From assembly GCA_035318985.1 (NCBI GenBank), contig DATHDP010000138.1:1-8739 (forward strand): a stretch of DNA of 8,739 nucleotides. The letters are read 5' to 3'. A program made the position numbers and the translations under genes. Positions 1 to 5,484 of this stretch are shown in pieces. The notes under the pieces were generated by a model that was given only the letters and a program-made list of their open reading frames with translations, did no database searches and was not told the DNA's origin. Numbering within the stretch: the first letter of the stretch is position 1; each line of letters begins with the position of its first letter. The DNA is from VBAS01 sp035318985. Its GTDB lineage: Bacteria; Bacteroidota; Bacteroidia; Chitinophagales; Chitinophagaceae.

Positions 1-602
1 GTGGCGGGTAAAGATTCAACAAGATAACTTGTCATTTCATAAACTTGCTCCGGTGTAGCCACTCCTACTGTATCGGCTAATGAGATAATATCAATATCCA
101 TCTCCACAAGTTTCTCAACCCAATTAAAAACTATGTCTTCATCATACAGGTCATTGTATGGATTGCCAAAAGCCATCGAAATATAGATAACAAGTTTTTT
201 ATTCTTATTGATGCATAAATTTTGTATCTCTTCTACTCTTTTCAAAGATTCATCAATCGATGAGTTTGTGTTTCTTTGTTGAAATGTTTCAGAAACTGAA
301 AATGGAAAACCGAGATAAGTTATTTGATCAAATACCGAAGCTTCTTCCGCTCCTCGTTGATTGGCTACTATTGATAACAATTTTGTGCTCCTGACTCCTG
401 ACTCCTGACTCCTGACTACTTCCGCTGTATCCGCCATTTGCGGGATTGCTTTTGCTGAAACAAAGCTTCCAAAATCGATGGTATCAAACCCGACTTTCAG
501 TAACGAATTTATGTATTCAATTTTTTTCTCGGTTGGAATAAAATTCTTCCAACCCTGCATAGCATCACGGGGACATTCAATAAGTTTTACAGGAGAATTC
601 AT
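1..602 (-). CDS. Hydroxymethylglutaryl-CoA lyase, 3' end cut by window edge
   Basis: Cleaves 3-hydroxy-3-methylglutaryl-CoA to acetyl-CoA and acetoacetate, the last step of leucine degradation, in the cytoplasm. The visible 200 residues form the first half of a TIM-barrel lyase of the HMGL-like family. Residues 9-17 (ECPRDAMQG) carry the Arg12-Asp13 pair matching catalytic Arg41-Asp42 of the human enzyme. Residues 41-59 (TIDFGSFVS..AIPQMADT) match the next conserved strand, with Asp43 where the human enzyme has Glu72. Further matches are IVANQRGAEEA (78-88), YISMAFGNPY and ISLADTVGVATPEQ. The ATG at 600-602 is the natural start, because the conserved N-terminus follows at once. The gene lies 32 bp after the methyltransferase gene on the same strand, with a possible promoter of its own. 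The oddity is a heptanucleotide repeat that encodes residues 63-71. The C-terminal catalytic His and Cys residues are outside the window. Identity is secure; the gene name varies between genomes, so none is given. Confidence 0.93.
   Translation of the reverse strand, partial: MNSPVKLIECPRDAMQGWKNFIPTEKKIEYINSLLKVGFDTIDFGSFVSAKAIPQMADTAEVVRSQESGVRSTKLLSIVANQRGAEEASVFDQITYLGFPFSVSETFQQRNTNSSIDESLKRVEEIQNLCINKNKKLVIYISMAFGNPYNDLYDEDIVFNWVEKLVEMDIDIISLADTVGVATPEQVYEMTSYLVESLPA
389..416 (-). repeat. Heptanucleotide tandem repeat, 4 copies, inside HMG-CoA lyase gene
   Basis: Four exact, uninterrupted copies of GTCAGGA (coding strand; TCCTGAC on the plus strand). Because 7 is not a multiple of 3, every frame of the coding strand reads the same heptapeptide cycle (VRSQESG) without a stop. 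The opposite strand contains TGA and closes. Here it encodes V63-R-S-Q-E-S-G-V-R71, between the conserved MADTAEV segment and the TKLLSIVANQRGAEEA strand, a position that normally holds a variable linker. Confidence 0.95.
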
Positions 603-607
603 TTAAA

Positions 608-615
608 CAAAGGTA
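608..615 (-). promoter_or_regulatory. Candidate -7 box of the HMG-CoA lyase gene
   Basis: TACCTTTG on the minus strand matches the Bacteroidota sigma-factor -7 consensus TAnnTTTG and ends 5 nt before the ATG. No convincing -33 TTTG element is visible. If used, the transcript would start at or next to the start codon. Without it, the gene would be read from the methyltransferase gene 32 bp upstream. Confidence 0.45.
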
Positions 616-634
616 AATCTTGCTGGTTATATTC

Positions 635-1402
635 TTAAGTTAATGCACGTTGACGCATTGCTTCATACAAAATGATCCCGGTGGCAACGGAAACATTCAA
701 CGATTCAAATCCGCCTGCCATCGGTATTTTAATTTTTTCATCGCAAATTTTTTGCAAGGCAGGGTAAACCCCTTTTTCTTCACTACCCATTATAATAGCA
801 ATTGGTTCTGAAAAATCAACATCGCTAAAACTTTTTTCAGCTTTCATTTCTGTTGCGTACACTTTAATGCCATTCAAATGAAGATCATCAACTGCTTTCA
901 TCAAACTATTTACGCGACAAACCGAAATTTTTTCCAATGCACCGGCAGAAGTCAGTATTGCATCTTCATTTAGTGCTCCTACCCCTTTGTCAGGAATTAT
1001 GATCGCATGTACTCCTGTACAAAAGGCAGTTCTTGCAATACCACCAATATTTCGGATATCAGTAATCCCATCAAGTATCAAAAACAAAGGAACTTCTCCA
1101 TTTTCTGTGACAAAAGAAATTGTATCCTGTAAATTTTGATATTGAACTTTTGCGATCTGAGCTATGATACCTTCGTGATTGCTAACATTAAACCCATCCA
1201 GTTTAGCCACAGGAACATAGCTGATCGGAACTGCATTGATAGTGGCAAGTTTTTTTATCTGTAATATCTGATCACCGATCACTTTTGTATCAAGATAGAT
1301 CTTGTCGAGTTGCATTCCGGTTTGCAAAGCATCTATCACGGCTTTTCTTCCAATAACCAATGTATTCTTTTTGGGTCGTTGTTGATGTCTGAAACTTTTC
1401 AC
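635..1402 (-). CDS. rlmB: SpoU/TrmH-family RNA 2'-O-methyltransferase, probably 23S rRNA G2251 (RlmB)
   Basis: Cytoplasmic SAM-dependent 2'-O-ribose methyltransferase; the RlmB group methylates G2251 of 23S rRNA. The protein has 255 residues, usual for the group. Residues 15-90 are the N-terminal substrate-binding domain, beginning VIGRKAVIDAL. The SPOUT knot domain follows: motif 1 at 109-125 (ILDGITDIRNIGGIART, with the catalytic-type Arg124), motif 2 at 203-228 (IIMGSEEKGVYPAL...IKIPM) and motif 3 at 233-252 (ESLNVSVATGIILYEAMRQR). The start is GTG: the in-frame codon two positions upstream is TGA, so no longer form exists. No Shine-Dalgarno is visible, but a TATTTTTG box ends 4 nt before the GTG. 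The HMG-CoA lyase gene follows after 32 bp. A tRNA-directed SpoU enzyme is possible, but motif 3 and the N-domain favour RlmB. Confidence 0.92.
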   Translation of the reverse strand: MKSFRHQQRPKKNTLVIGRKAVIDALQTGMQLDKIYLDTKVIGDQILQIKKLATINAVPISYVPVAKLDGFNVSNHEGIIAQIAKVQYQNLQDTISFVTENGEVPLFLILDGITDIRNIGGIARTAFCTGVHAIIIPDKGVGALNEDAILTSAGALEKISVCRVNSLMKAVDDLHLNGIKVYATEMKAEKSFSDVDFSEPIAIIMGSEEKGVYPALQKICDEKIKIPMAGGFESLNVSVATGIILYEAMRQRALT

Positions 1403-1406
1403 TTTT

Positions 1407-1414
1407 CAAAAATA
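1407..1414 (-). promoter_or_regulatory. Candidate -7 box of rlmB
   Basis: TATTTTTG (minus strand) fits the Bacteroidota -7 consensus TAnnTTTG and ends 4 nt before the GTG start. The expected +1 falls on or beside the start codon, so the mRNA would be leaderless. The -33 region is T-rich but shows no clear TTTG. Confidence 0.5.
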
Positions 1415-1453
1415 GGGTTTTGGTAATAAATAAATTGTTGAATAGAATTACTG

Positions 1454-1481
1454 AACGTACAAGAGTGCGACGCAACAGAAG
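1454..1481 (+). repeat. 28-bp inverted repeat, copy 1 (between metK terminator and rlmB)
   Basis: The sequence starts AACGTACAAGAGTGC and ends AACAGAAG. Its exact reverse complement lies at 2923-2950, so the two copies bracket metK and its terminator in inverted orientation, 1441 bp apart. The identity stops sharply at both ends. The core at 1466-1474 is a small palindrome, TGCG-A-CGCA. A spurious minus-strand ORF starts inside the element (reading RRTLVRSVI). It is not tied to any gene and looks like a dispersed intergenic element. Confidence 0.9.
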
Positions 1482-1510
1482 TTTAATATTTGTAATATAG
1501 TTTGGTAAAT

Positions 1511-1542
1511 AAAAAACCTGTATGTCTTAACAAGCATACAGG
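1511..1542 (-). terminator. Intrinsic terminator of metK
   Basis: On the minus strand CCTGTATG (1542-1535) pairs perfectly with CATACAGG (1524-1517) across a 10-nt loop, followed directly by six T residues (1516-1511). It lies about 37 bp past the metK stop codon. There is no T-run on the plus-strand side, so it acts in the metK direction. It separates metK from rlmB transcription. Confidence 0.85.
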
Positions 1543-1579
1543 CTCTTCATTAAGTCCACTTTAGGGATTTTGGGGTGTA

Positions 1580-2857
1580 TTATACTCCAAATGCTTTCTT
1601 CACTTCATTTACCATATCAAGTTTTTCCCAGGTAAATAATTCAACCTTCACTGTCTTTTCGTTGTCTTTGCCTTTATTAAAAACTTTGGTCACCACTTTT
1701 GGTTCACGACCCATATGACCATAAGCAGCTGTTTCTGCATAAATAGGATTACGCAGTTTCAAACGTTGCTCAATAGCATAAGGACGCATATCAAATATCT
1801 TTTCCACTTTTCTTGCGATCTCGCCATCAGACATATCAACCTTTGATGTGCCATAGGTATCGATAAACAACCCACAAGGTTTTGCAACACCAATTGCATA
1901 AGAAACCTGCACCAACACTTCATCGCAAACACCAGCTGCTACAAGGTTTTTTGCAATATGACGAGTAGCATAAGCTGCGCTGCGGTCAACCTTGCTTGGA
2001 TCTTTACCACTAAATGCACCACCACCGTGTGCACCTTTACCACCATAAGTATCCACAATGATCTTGCGACCTGTTAATCCTGTATCACCATGCGGACCGC
2101 CGATCACAAACTTTCCTGTTGGGTTGATGTGATAAGTGATCTTATCATTAAAAAGTTTTTGAATGGAAGATTTGCATTGTTTCTTCACTCTTGGGATCAC
2201 GATCTTAATTACATCTTCCCTGATCTTATCCAGCATTTTCTTATCACTATCAAAATCATCATGCTGAGTAGAAACAACAATTGTATCTATACGAATTGGA
2301 TTATTATTATCATCATATTCGATCGTCACCTGGCTTTTTGCATCAGGGCGCAGATATTTCAATTCTTTTCCTGCACGACGGGTTTTAGAAAGTTCCTGCA
2401 AAATTTTATGAGCAAGGTCCAAAGGCAGCGGCATATAATTATCAGTTTCACGGGTAGCATAGCCAAACATCATCCCCTGGTCTCCGGCTCCTTGCGCATT
2501 TGCTTTTGCATCAAAACTTAAATTCTTTACACCTCTGTCAACACCGCGATTAATATCGGCGCTTTGTTCATGAATGGCAGAAAGAATACCACAGCTATTG
2601 GCTTCAAACATGTATTCTGATTTTGTATAGCCAATTCCACGTATTACGTCGCGGGCAATGTCTTGCACATCGAGATAGCTCTTTGATTTTACCTCGCCTG
2701 CCAGTACAACCTGGCCGGTTGTAACCAATGTTTCGCAAGCCACTTTGCTTTGCGGATCATAAGCAAGAAAATTATCAATTAATGCATCGCTGATCTGGTC
2801 AGCCACTTTATCCGGGTGTCCTTCGGATACGCTTTCAGATGTAAATAAGTAAGGCAT
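1580..2857 (-). CDS. metK: S-adenosylmethionine synthetase (methionine adenosyltransferase)
   Basis: Makes S-adenosylmethionine from ATP and methionine; cytoplasmic, normally tetrameric. All signatures are present: SEGHPDKVADQISDA (residues 11-25, with His14, Asp16 and Lys17 at ATP/Mg), GAGDQGMMFGYA (123-134), the GGPHGDTGLTGRK strand (253-265) and the phosphate-binding loop GGGAFSGKDPSKVDRSAAY (278-296). At 425 residues it is longer than the roughly 384 of the E. coli enzyme. Part of the excess is an insert at about 386-407 between AYGHMGRE and the terminal FTWEKLD. The ATG is well supported because the conserved N-terminus begins at residue 2. It is flanked by its own promoter (156 bp upstream), a leader with a hairpin and a 28-bp repeat, and a terminator, so it looks monocistronic. 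The long leader suggests regulation at the RNA level, but I recognise no known SAM riboswitch. Confidence 0.98.
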   Translation of the reverse strand: MPYLFTSESVSEGHPDKVADQISDALIDNFLAYDPQSKVACETLVTTGQVVLAGEVKSKSYLDVQDIARDVIRGIGYTKSEYMFEANSCGILSAIHEQSADINRGVDRGVKNLSFDAKANAQGAGDQGMMFGYATRETDNYMPLPLDLAHKILQELSKTRRAGKELKYLRPDAKSQVTIEYDDNNNPIRIDTIVVSTQHDDFDSDKKMLDKIREDVIKIVIPRVKKQCKSSIQKLFNDKITYHINPTGKFVIGGPHGDTGLTGRKIIVDTYGGKGAHGGGAFSGKDPSKVDRSAAYATRHIAKNLVAAGVCDEVLVQVSYAIGVAKPCGLFIDTYGTSKVDMSDGEIARKVEKIFDMRPYAIEQRLKLRNPIYAETAAYGHMGREPKVVTKVFNKGKDNEKTVKVELFTWEKLDMVNEVKKAFGV

Positions 2858-2901
2858 GTTGATTTTAGAATTTAATGTATGAGTTTAGTATTTTATAGCC
2901 C

Positions 2902-2929
2902 AGCTTCTGTATATCCATTTAGCTTCTGT
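2902..2929 (-). repeat. 9-bp direct repeat in metK leader
   Basis: ACAGAAGCT (minus strand) occurs at 2929-2921 and again at 2910-2902, separated by 10 bp. The upstream copy overlaps the end of the 28-bp repeat by 7 bases. The spacing of about two helical turns could suit a protein dimer, or the repeat may be a relic of how the 28-bp element arrived. Function unknown. Confidence 0.6.
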
Positions 2930-2950
2930 TGCGTCGCACTCTTGTACGTT
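2923..2950 (-). repeat. 28-bp inverted repeat, copy 2 (in metK 5' leader)
   Basis: Exact reverse complement of 1454-1481. It lies between the predicted metK transcription start and the metK ATG, so it should be transcribed in the sense that reads AACGTACAAG...; copy 1 would be transcribed as its complement if transcription ran through the metK terminator. It contains the same TGCG-n-CGCA core (2930-2938). Confidence 0.9.
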
Positions 2951-2979
2951 TAGTTCGCTACTCGGCATTCGGGAAATTC

Positions 2980-3005
2980 AAAAGCCCCTCTTCAGCATGG
3001 GGCTT
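2980..3005 (-). promoter_or_regulatory. GC-rich hairpin at predicted 5' end of the metK mRNA
   Basis: AAGCCCC (3005-2999) pairs with GGGGCTT (2988-2982) over a 10-nt loop, followed on the minus strand by a short T-run (CTTTTG). It begins only a few nucleotides after the expected start site of the metK transcript. It could be a 5' stabilising stem, an attenuator in the metK leader, or a weak terminator for transcripts arriving from the DUF4270 gene. The T-run is only four bases, so termination would be weak. On the plus strand no T-run follows. Confidence 0.6.
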
Positions 3006-3013
3006 AACGGGTG

Positions 3014-3021
3014 CAAAGATA
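3014..3021 (-). promoter_or_regulatory. Candidate -7 box of metK
   Basis: TATCTTTG (minus strand) matches TAnnTTTG and lies 156 bp before the metK ATG and about 36 bp after the stop of the DUF4270 gene. A TTG occurs upstream, but with only 15 bp spacing, shorter than the usual 19-21. The rest of the 199-bp gap (2858-3056) holds the hairpin, the 28-bp repeat and the 9-bp direct repeat. Confidence 0.55.
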
Positions 3022-3056
3022 ATACCCTTACAAATTCAATACTTTTATATTATCCA

Positions 3057-4520
3057 CTAAATTTTTGAGTATACAAGTCGCAGTCGCATCTTTTGAGTAG
3101 GATGATTGCCACCGCCTACCTTAACTCTGCCAAAAGCATAATTCGTATTAAGATTTGCGCCGGCAGGTCTGTATGGACCTGTATTGTTTAGTACTACATT
3201 TCTGATCCAACCGACTGCAGTTTGAGTTGTAAATAACCTGAAATCATGCAGTGGCTCCTGCTTGGTCAGAACGTTTTGCACATATCTTGTTATGTCAAAT
3301 TTCCAAACCCTTATAGGATTGCCAACACCATCAACTGTATTTTGTCCATATAACCCAAAGCCCGGATTTACATTCCCACTTGCGTCGGGATTAAAATCAA
3401 AAGGGACAAATTTATAATCACCTAAAGTGGAATCATACACATCAAGCATCAAAGATTGCGGAACAGTAAACGTATTATCGAAAGGCGAAGAATACACCTG
3501 CTCTACAATAAGTTCAGCCCGGTGAATTATCCTGTTGCTTAGATCCCGCAAGGCAGGAATCTTTATTGTAGCATAGCTACCAGGAGTATTGATTATATAT
3601 ACCAGGTCATCCTCTGCTGGCGTATTCGACGCTGCCAATAAAGGTGTGCCGGCAAAATCAAATCGATTTACATAATTATGATTTGCTGACGAGCCTGGTT
3701 TAACCAAAAAATAATTAACAGTGGTATCAACCTTGCCTCCTTTTGTATAACGATAATAAATAGCAAGTTTAGTTTTTGGATTTTGATAAATACCAAATGC
3801 CATCAGTGCATTGCCTACTGATTGATCCGCTTCTATTGCAAAACCTTTGAAATAGGTATTAAATGCAGAGTCATTCGCATAAGCATGAGCAGTATCATAA
3901 TCCAATAATCTTCGACCAAAGCTATTATCCAGTCGCACCCGGAGTTGTCCGGTTGTTGTGTCCTGGTATGCTTTTACTGTATCTTTTAGATTCGAAGGAT
4001 TAAAAGTTTTTGTACCAAGTAAAGTGGTAGTTGCGGGACCGGGGTCACGTATCGTTAAAAAAGAATCTACTCTGAAATCACTAAATAGATCGATCTCCTT
4101 TACGTTTACTTTTTGTGGGGTATTAGTATCACCATAGCTGCCGTTCCATCCAAGTACCAGTACAACCGAGTCTATATATAAACTGTCCTTATTATAAACA
4201 CCAGAAAAACTCCATGGATAAACCTCGGGTTTTAGCTGAAGGAACATCTTGGCATTCGTTTTACCGAATAATGGATCATTAGAAATGTTGCCAAGGATCT
4301 GGTTATTGGTAAGGCCCACTATGGCCGAATCTTTAGTTGCATCAAATATGTGGTTAAAAGTTTGAAGGCTTGTAAGTGTAGTATCAAATGTAGTTACACC
4401 GTCGGCACCGGGAATAACATCACCGCCAATGTCTGTGGTCTCGTTTATTTTTTTACAGGAAGAGACGATAAAAAGTAATGAAAAACAAAACAGTATAAAG
4501 CGAATAGATCTAATTGTCAC
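3057..4520 (-). CDS. DUF4270-type lipoprotein, function unknown
   Basis: A secreted lipoprotein of unknown role, 487 residues, resembling the DUF4270 family of Bacteroidota. The N-terminus has Arg4 and Arg7, a hydrophobic stretch (8-19) and the lipobox VSSC with the acylated Cys22. The residues after Cys are KKINETTD, so the acidic surface-export signal of Bacteroidota lipoproteins is not obvious at +2 to +4, and a periplasmic-facing location is as likely as the cell surface. The family-like opening continues with GGDVIPGADGVTTFDTTL, followed by a long beta-rich body with many Asp, Thr and Asn (for example DSLYIDSVVLVLGWNG) and no catalytic motif I recognise. The start is GTG at 4518-4520, preceded by eight A residues and no Shine-Dalgarno; the signal peptide fits this start. 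It follows the glycogen-synthase-like gene after 42 bp on the same strand with no terminator between, so the two are probably co-transcribed. Confidence 0.82.
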   Translation of the reverse strand: MTIRSIRFILFCFSLLFIVSSCKKINETTDIGGDVIPGADGVTTFDTTLTSLQTFNHIFDATKDSAIVGLTNNQILGNISNDPLFGKTNAKMFLQLKPEVYPWSFSGVYNKDSLYIDSVVLVLGWNGSYGDTNTPQKVNVKEIDLFSDFRVDSFLTIRDPGPATTTLLGTKTFNPSNLKDTVKAYQDTTTGQLRVRLDNSFGRRLLDYDTAHAYANDSAFNTYFKGFAIEADQSVGNALMAFGIYQNPKTKLAIYYRYTKGGKVDTTVNYFLVKPGSSANHNYVNRFDFAGTPLLAASNTPAEDDLVYIINTPGSYATIKIPALRDLSNRIIHRAELIVEQVYSSPFDNTFTVPQSLMLDVYDSTLGDYKFVPFDFNPDASGNVNPGFGLYGQNTVDGVGNPIRVWKFDITRYVQNVLTKQEPLHDFRLFTTQTAVGWIRNVVLNNTGPYRPAGANLNTNYAFGRVKVGGGNHPTQKMRLRLVYSKI

Positions 4521-4562
4521 AAGAGTTTTTTTTGGGATAAACAGCGTTTTGATAACAGATTT

Positions 4563-5378
4563 TTATTTGCCTGCAAGGTCGTTATACAATTGTAAATAGT
4601 CTGTTAAATCAGACTCGGCATTATAGAGTAATGTTTTTTTGCCACGAACTTTAGTGAACTCATCCAGTAATTTCTTTTCGACCTTTTCAGCCCCAAAAGT
4701 TATGGCATCTGCATATGTGGCACCGCCACGATACATTGCCGTATTATTTGTTTCTTTAAAAGGTTCTAGATCTTTTTCTTTTATAGATGGATGTATCAAA
4801 GCCTTCTTTAAAAATTGTGCACCCATTTTTTCCTTGAACACTGTAGGCCCGATAGTGAAAACAACCTTACTATGTGAGAACACAGGTTCTTTTTTGTAGA
4901 CAGTTTTGAGATAAGCTGGTATCAACGCAGTCATCCAGCCACTGCAATGAATAATATCCGGAGGCCATCCGAATTTTTTCACGGTTTCAAGGGCCCCTTT
5001 ACAAAAGAAAATTGTACGGAGGTCATTATCCTCATACCACTTTTCATTCTCATCAGTAAAAATGTATTTTCTTTTAAACAAATCCTCATTGTCAAGGAAG
5101 TAGATCTGTAATCTTGCATTTGGAAGTGAAGCAACTTTGATCTGCAGGGGAAGGTCATCATTATCAACCGACACATTGATGCCTGAAAGACGAACCACCT
5201 CATGAAGACGATGGCGGCGTTCATTTATGACCCCAAAACGGGGCATAATACACCGAACTTCAAAGCCTGAATCGTTTGATTTTATTGCCAATCTGTTCAC
5301 TATTTCAGAAAACTCAGTAAGCTCCAGGTAAGGAGACATTTCGTTAGCAATAAATAATATTCTTTTCTTTGCTGTCAT
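4563..5378 (-). CDS. Glycogen/starch synthase-like N-terminal domain protein, probable pseudoenzyme
   Basis: This 271-residue protein matches only the N-terminal half of GT5 glycogen/starch synthases (E. coli GlgA is about 477 residues). The fold is recognisable from RILFIANEMSPYLE (6-19), VRCIMPRFGVI (41-51), DIIHCSGWMTALIPAYL (141-157), VVFTIGPTVF (172-181) and RGGATYADAITFGAEKVEKK (217-236). The key motifs are altered: KTGGLADV near the N-terminus, which contacts ADP-glucose, is ELTEFSEI (19-26); HAHDWHAGL is HCSGWMTAL (144-152); and the HN of VFTVHN is GP (177-178). The C-terminal nucleotide-binding domain is absent and no second ORF follows. Ordinary ADP-glucose transferase activity is therefore unlikely. 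It is often annotated as glycogen synthase in this phylum, but a binding or regulatory role is more probable. It pairs with the DUF4270 gene downstream and is divergent from panC. The ATG at 5376-5378 is supported by MTAKKRILFI. Confidence 0.8.
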   Translation of the reverse strand: MTAKKRILFIANEMSPYLELTEFSEIVNRLAIKSNDSGFEVRCIMPRFGVINERRHRLHEVVRLSGINVSVDNDDLPLQIKVASLPNARLQIYFLDNEDLFKRKYIFTDENEKWYEDNDLRTIFFCKGALETVKKFGWPPDIIHCSGWMTALIPAYLKTVYKKEPVFSHSKVVFTIGPTVFKEKMGAQFLKKALIHPSIKEKDLEPFKETNNTAMYRGGATYADAITFGAEKVEKKLLDEFTKVRGKKTLLYNAESDLTDYLQLYNDLAGK

Positions 5379-5431
5379 CGTTGAGCCTTATTTGTTTAAA
5401 TCCCGTAAAATGATATTTTTTGGGATGGCCG

Positions 5432-5439
5432 CAAAGGTA
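5432..5439 (-). promoter_or_regulatory. Candidate -7 box of the glycogen-synthase-like/DUF4270 pair
   Basis: TACCTTTG (minus strand) matches TAnnTTTG, 53 bp before the ATG of the glycogen-synthase-like gene. The implied leader of about 48 nt contains a weak ATCCC/GGGAT inverted repeat (5422-5426 with 5400-5404). Confidence 0.5.
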
Positions 5440-5460
5440 ATCTTTTTATTCCGAACTTGA

Positions 5461-5470
5461 TTTTCGAAAA
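5461..5470. promoter_or_regulatory. Palindrome in the divergent panC region, possible operator
   Basis: TTTTCGAAAA is a perfect 10-bp palindrome, 14 bp before the panC ATG and near the -33 position expected for the minus-strand promoter at 5432-5439. One protein bound here could affect both directions. A 10-bp AT-rich palindrome can also occur by chance. No clear TAnnTTTG box for panC itself was seen in this 106-bp gap. Confidence 0.3.
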
Positions 5471-5484
5471 GACATCTAATAAAT

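Noticed and set aside
1290..1475. 61-residue minus-strand ORF upstream of and overlapping rlmB
   Set aside because: It starts inside the 28-bp repeat and runs out of frame over the rlmB start; the sequence resembles no protein family and its first residues are just the translated repeat.
2090..2521. 143-residue plus-strand ORF within metK
   Set aside because: Lies antisense to a fully conserved metK reading frame; low-complexity Ile-rich product without family features.
2858..3013. SAM-I or SAM-II riboswitch before metK
   Set aside because: AGCTAAATGG in the leader (minus strand) faintly recalls the SAM-II 3' segment, but I could not form the required stem and pseudoknot, and no SAM-I core sequence is present. 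Only an unassigned structured leader is claimed.
4502..4562. Run of eight A (transcript sense) before the GTG of the DUF4270 gene as a slippage or regulatory site
   Set aside because: It is outside the coding sequence and AT-rich runs are common in this genome; no evidence beyond the run itself.
4639..5224. ORFs of 86 (plus) and 81 (minus) residues inside the glycogen-synthase-like gene
   Set aside because: Alternative-frame shadows of a gene whose own frame shows clear family motifs.
5400..5426. ATCCC/GGGAT inverted repeat in the leader of the glycogen-synthase-like gene as a regulatory hairpin
   Set aside because: Only 5 bp of stem with a 17-nt AT-rich loop; too weak to call a structure.
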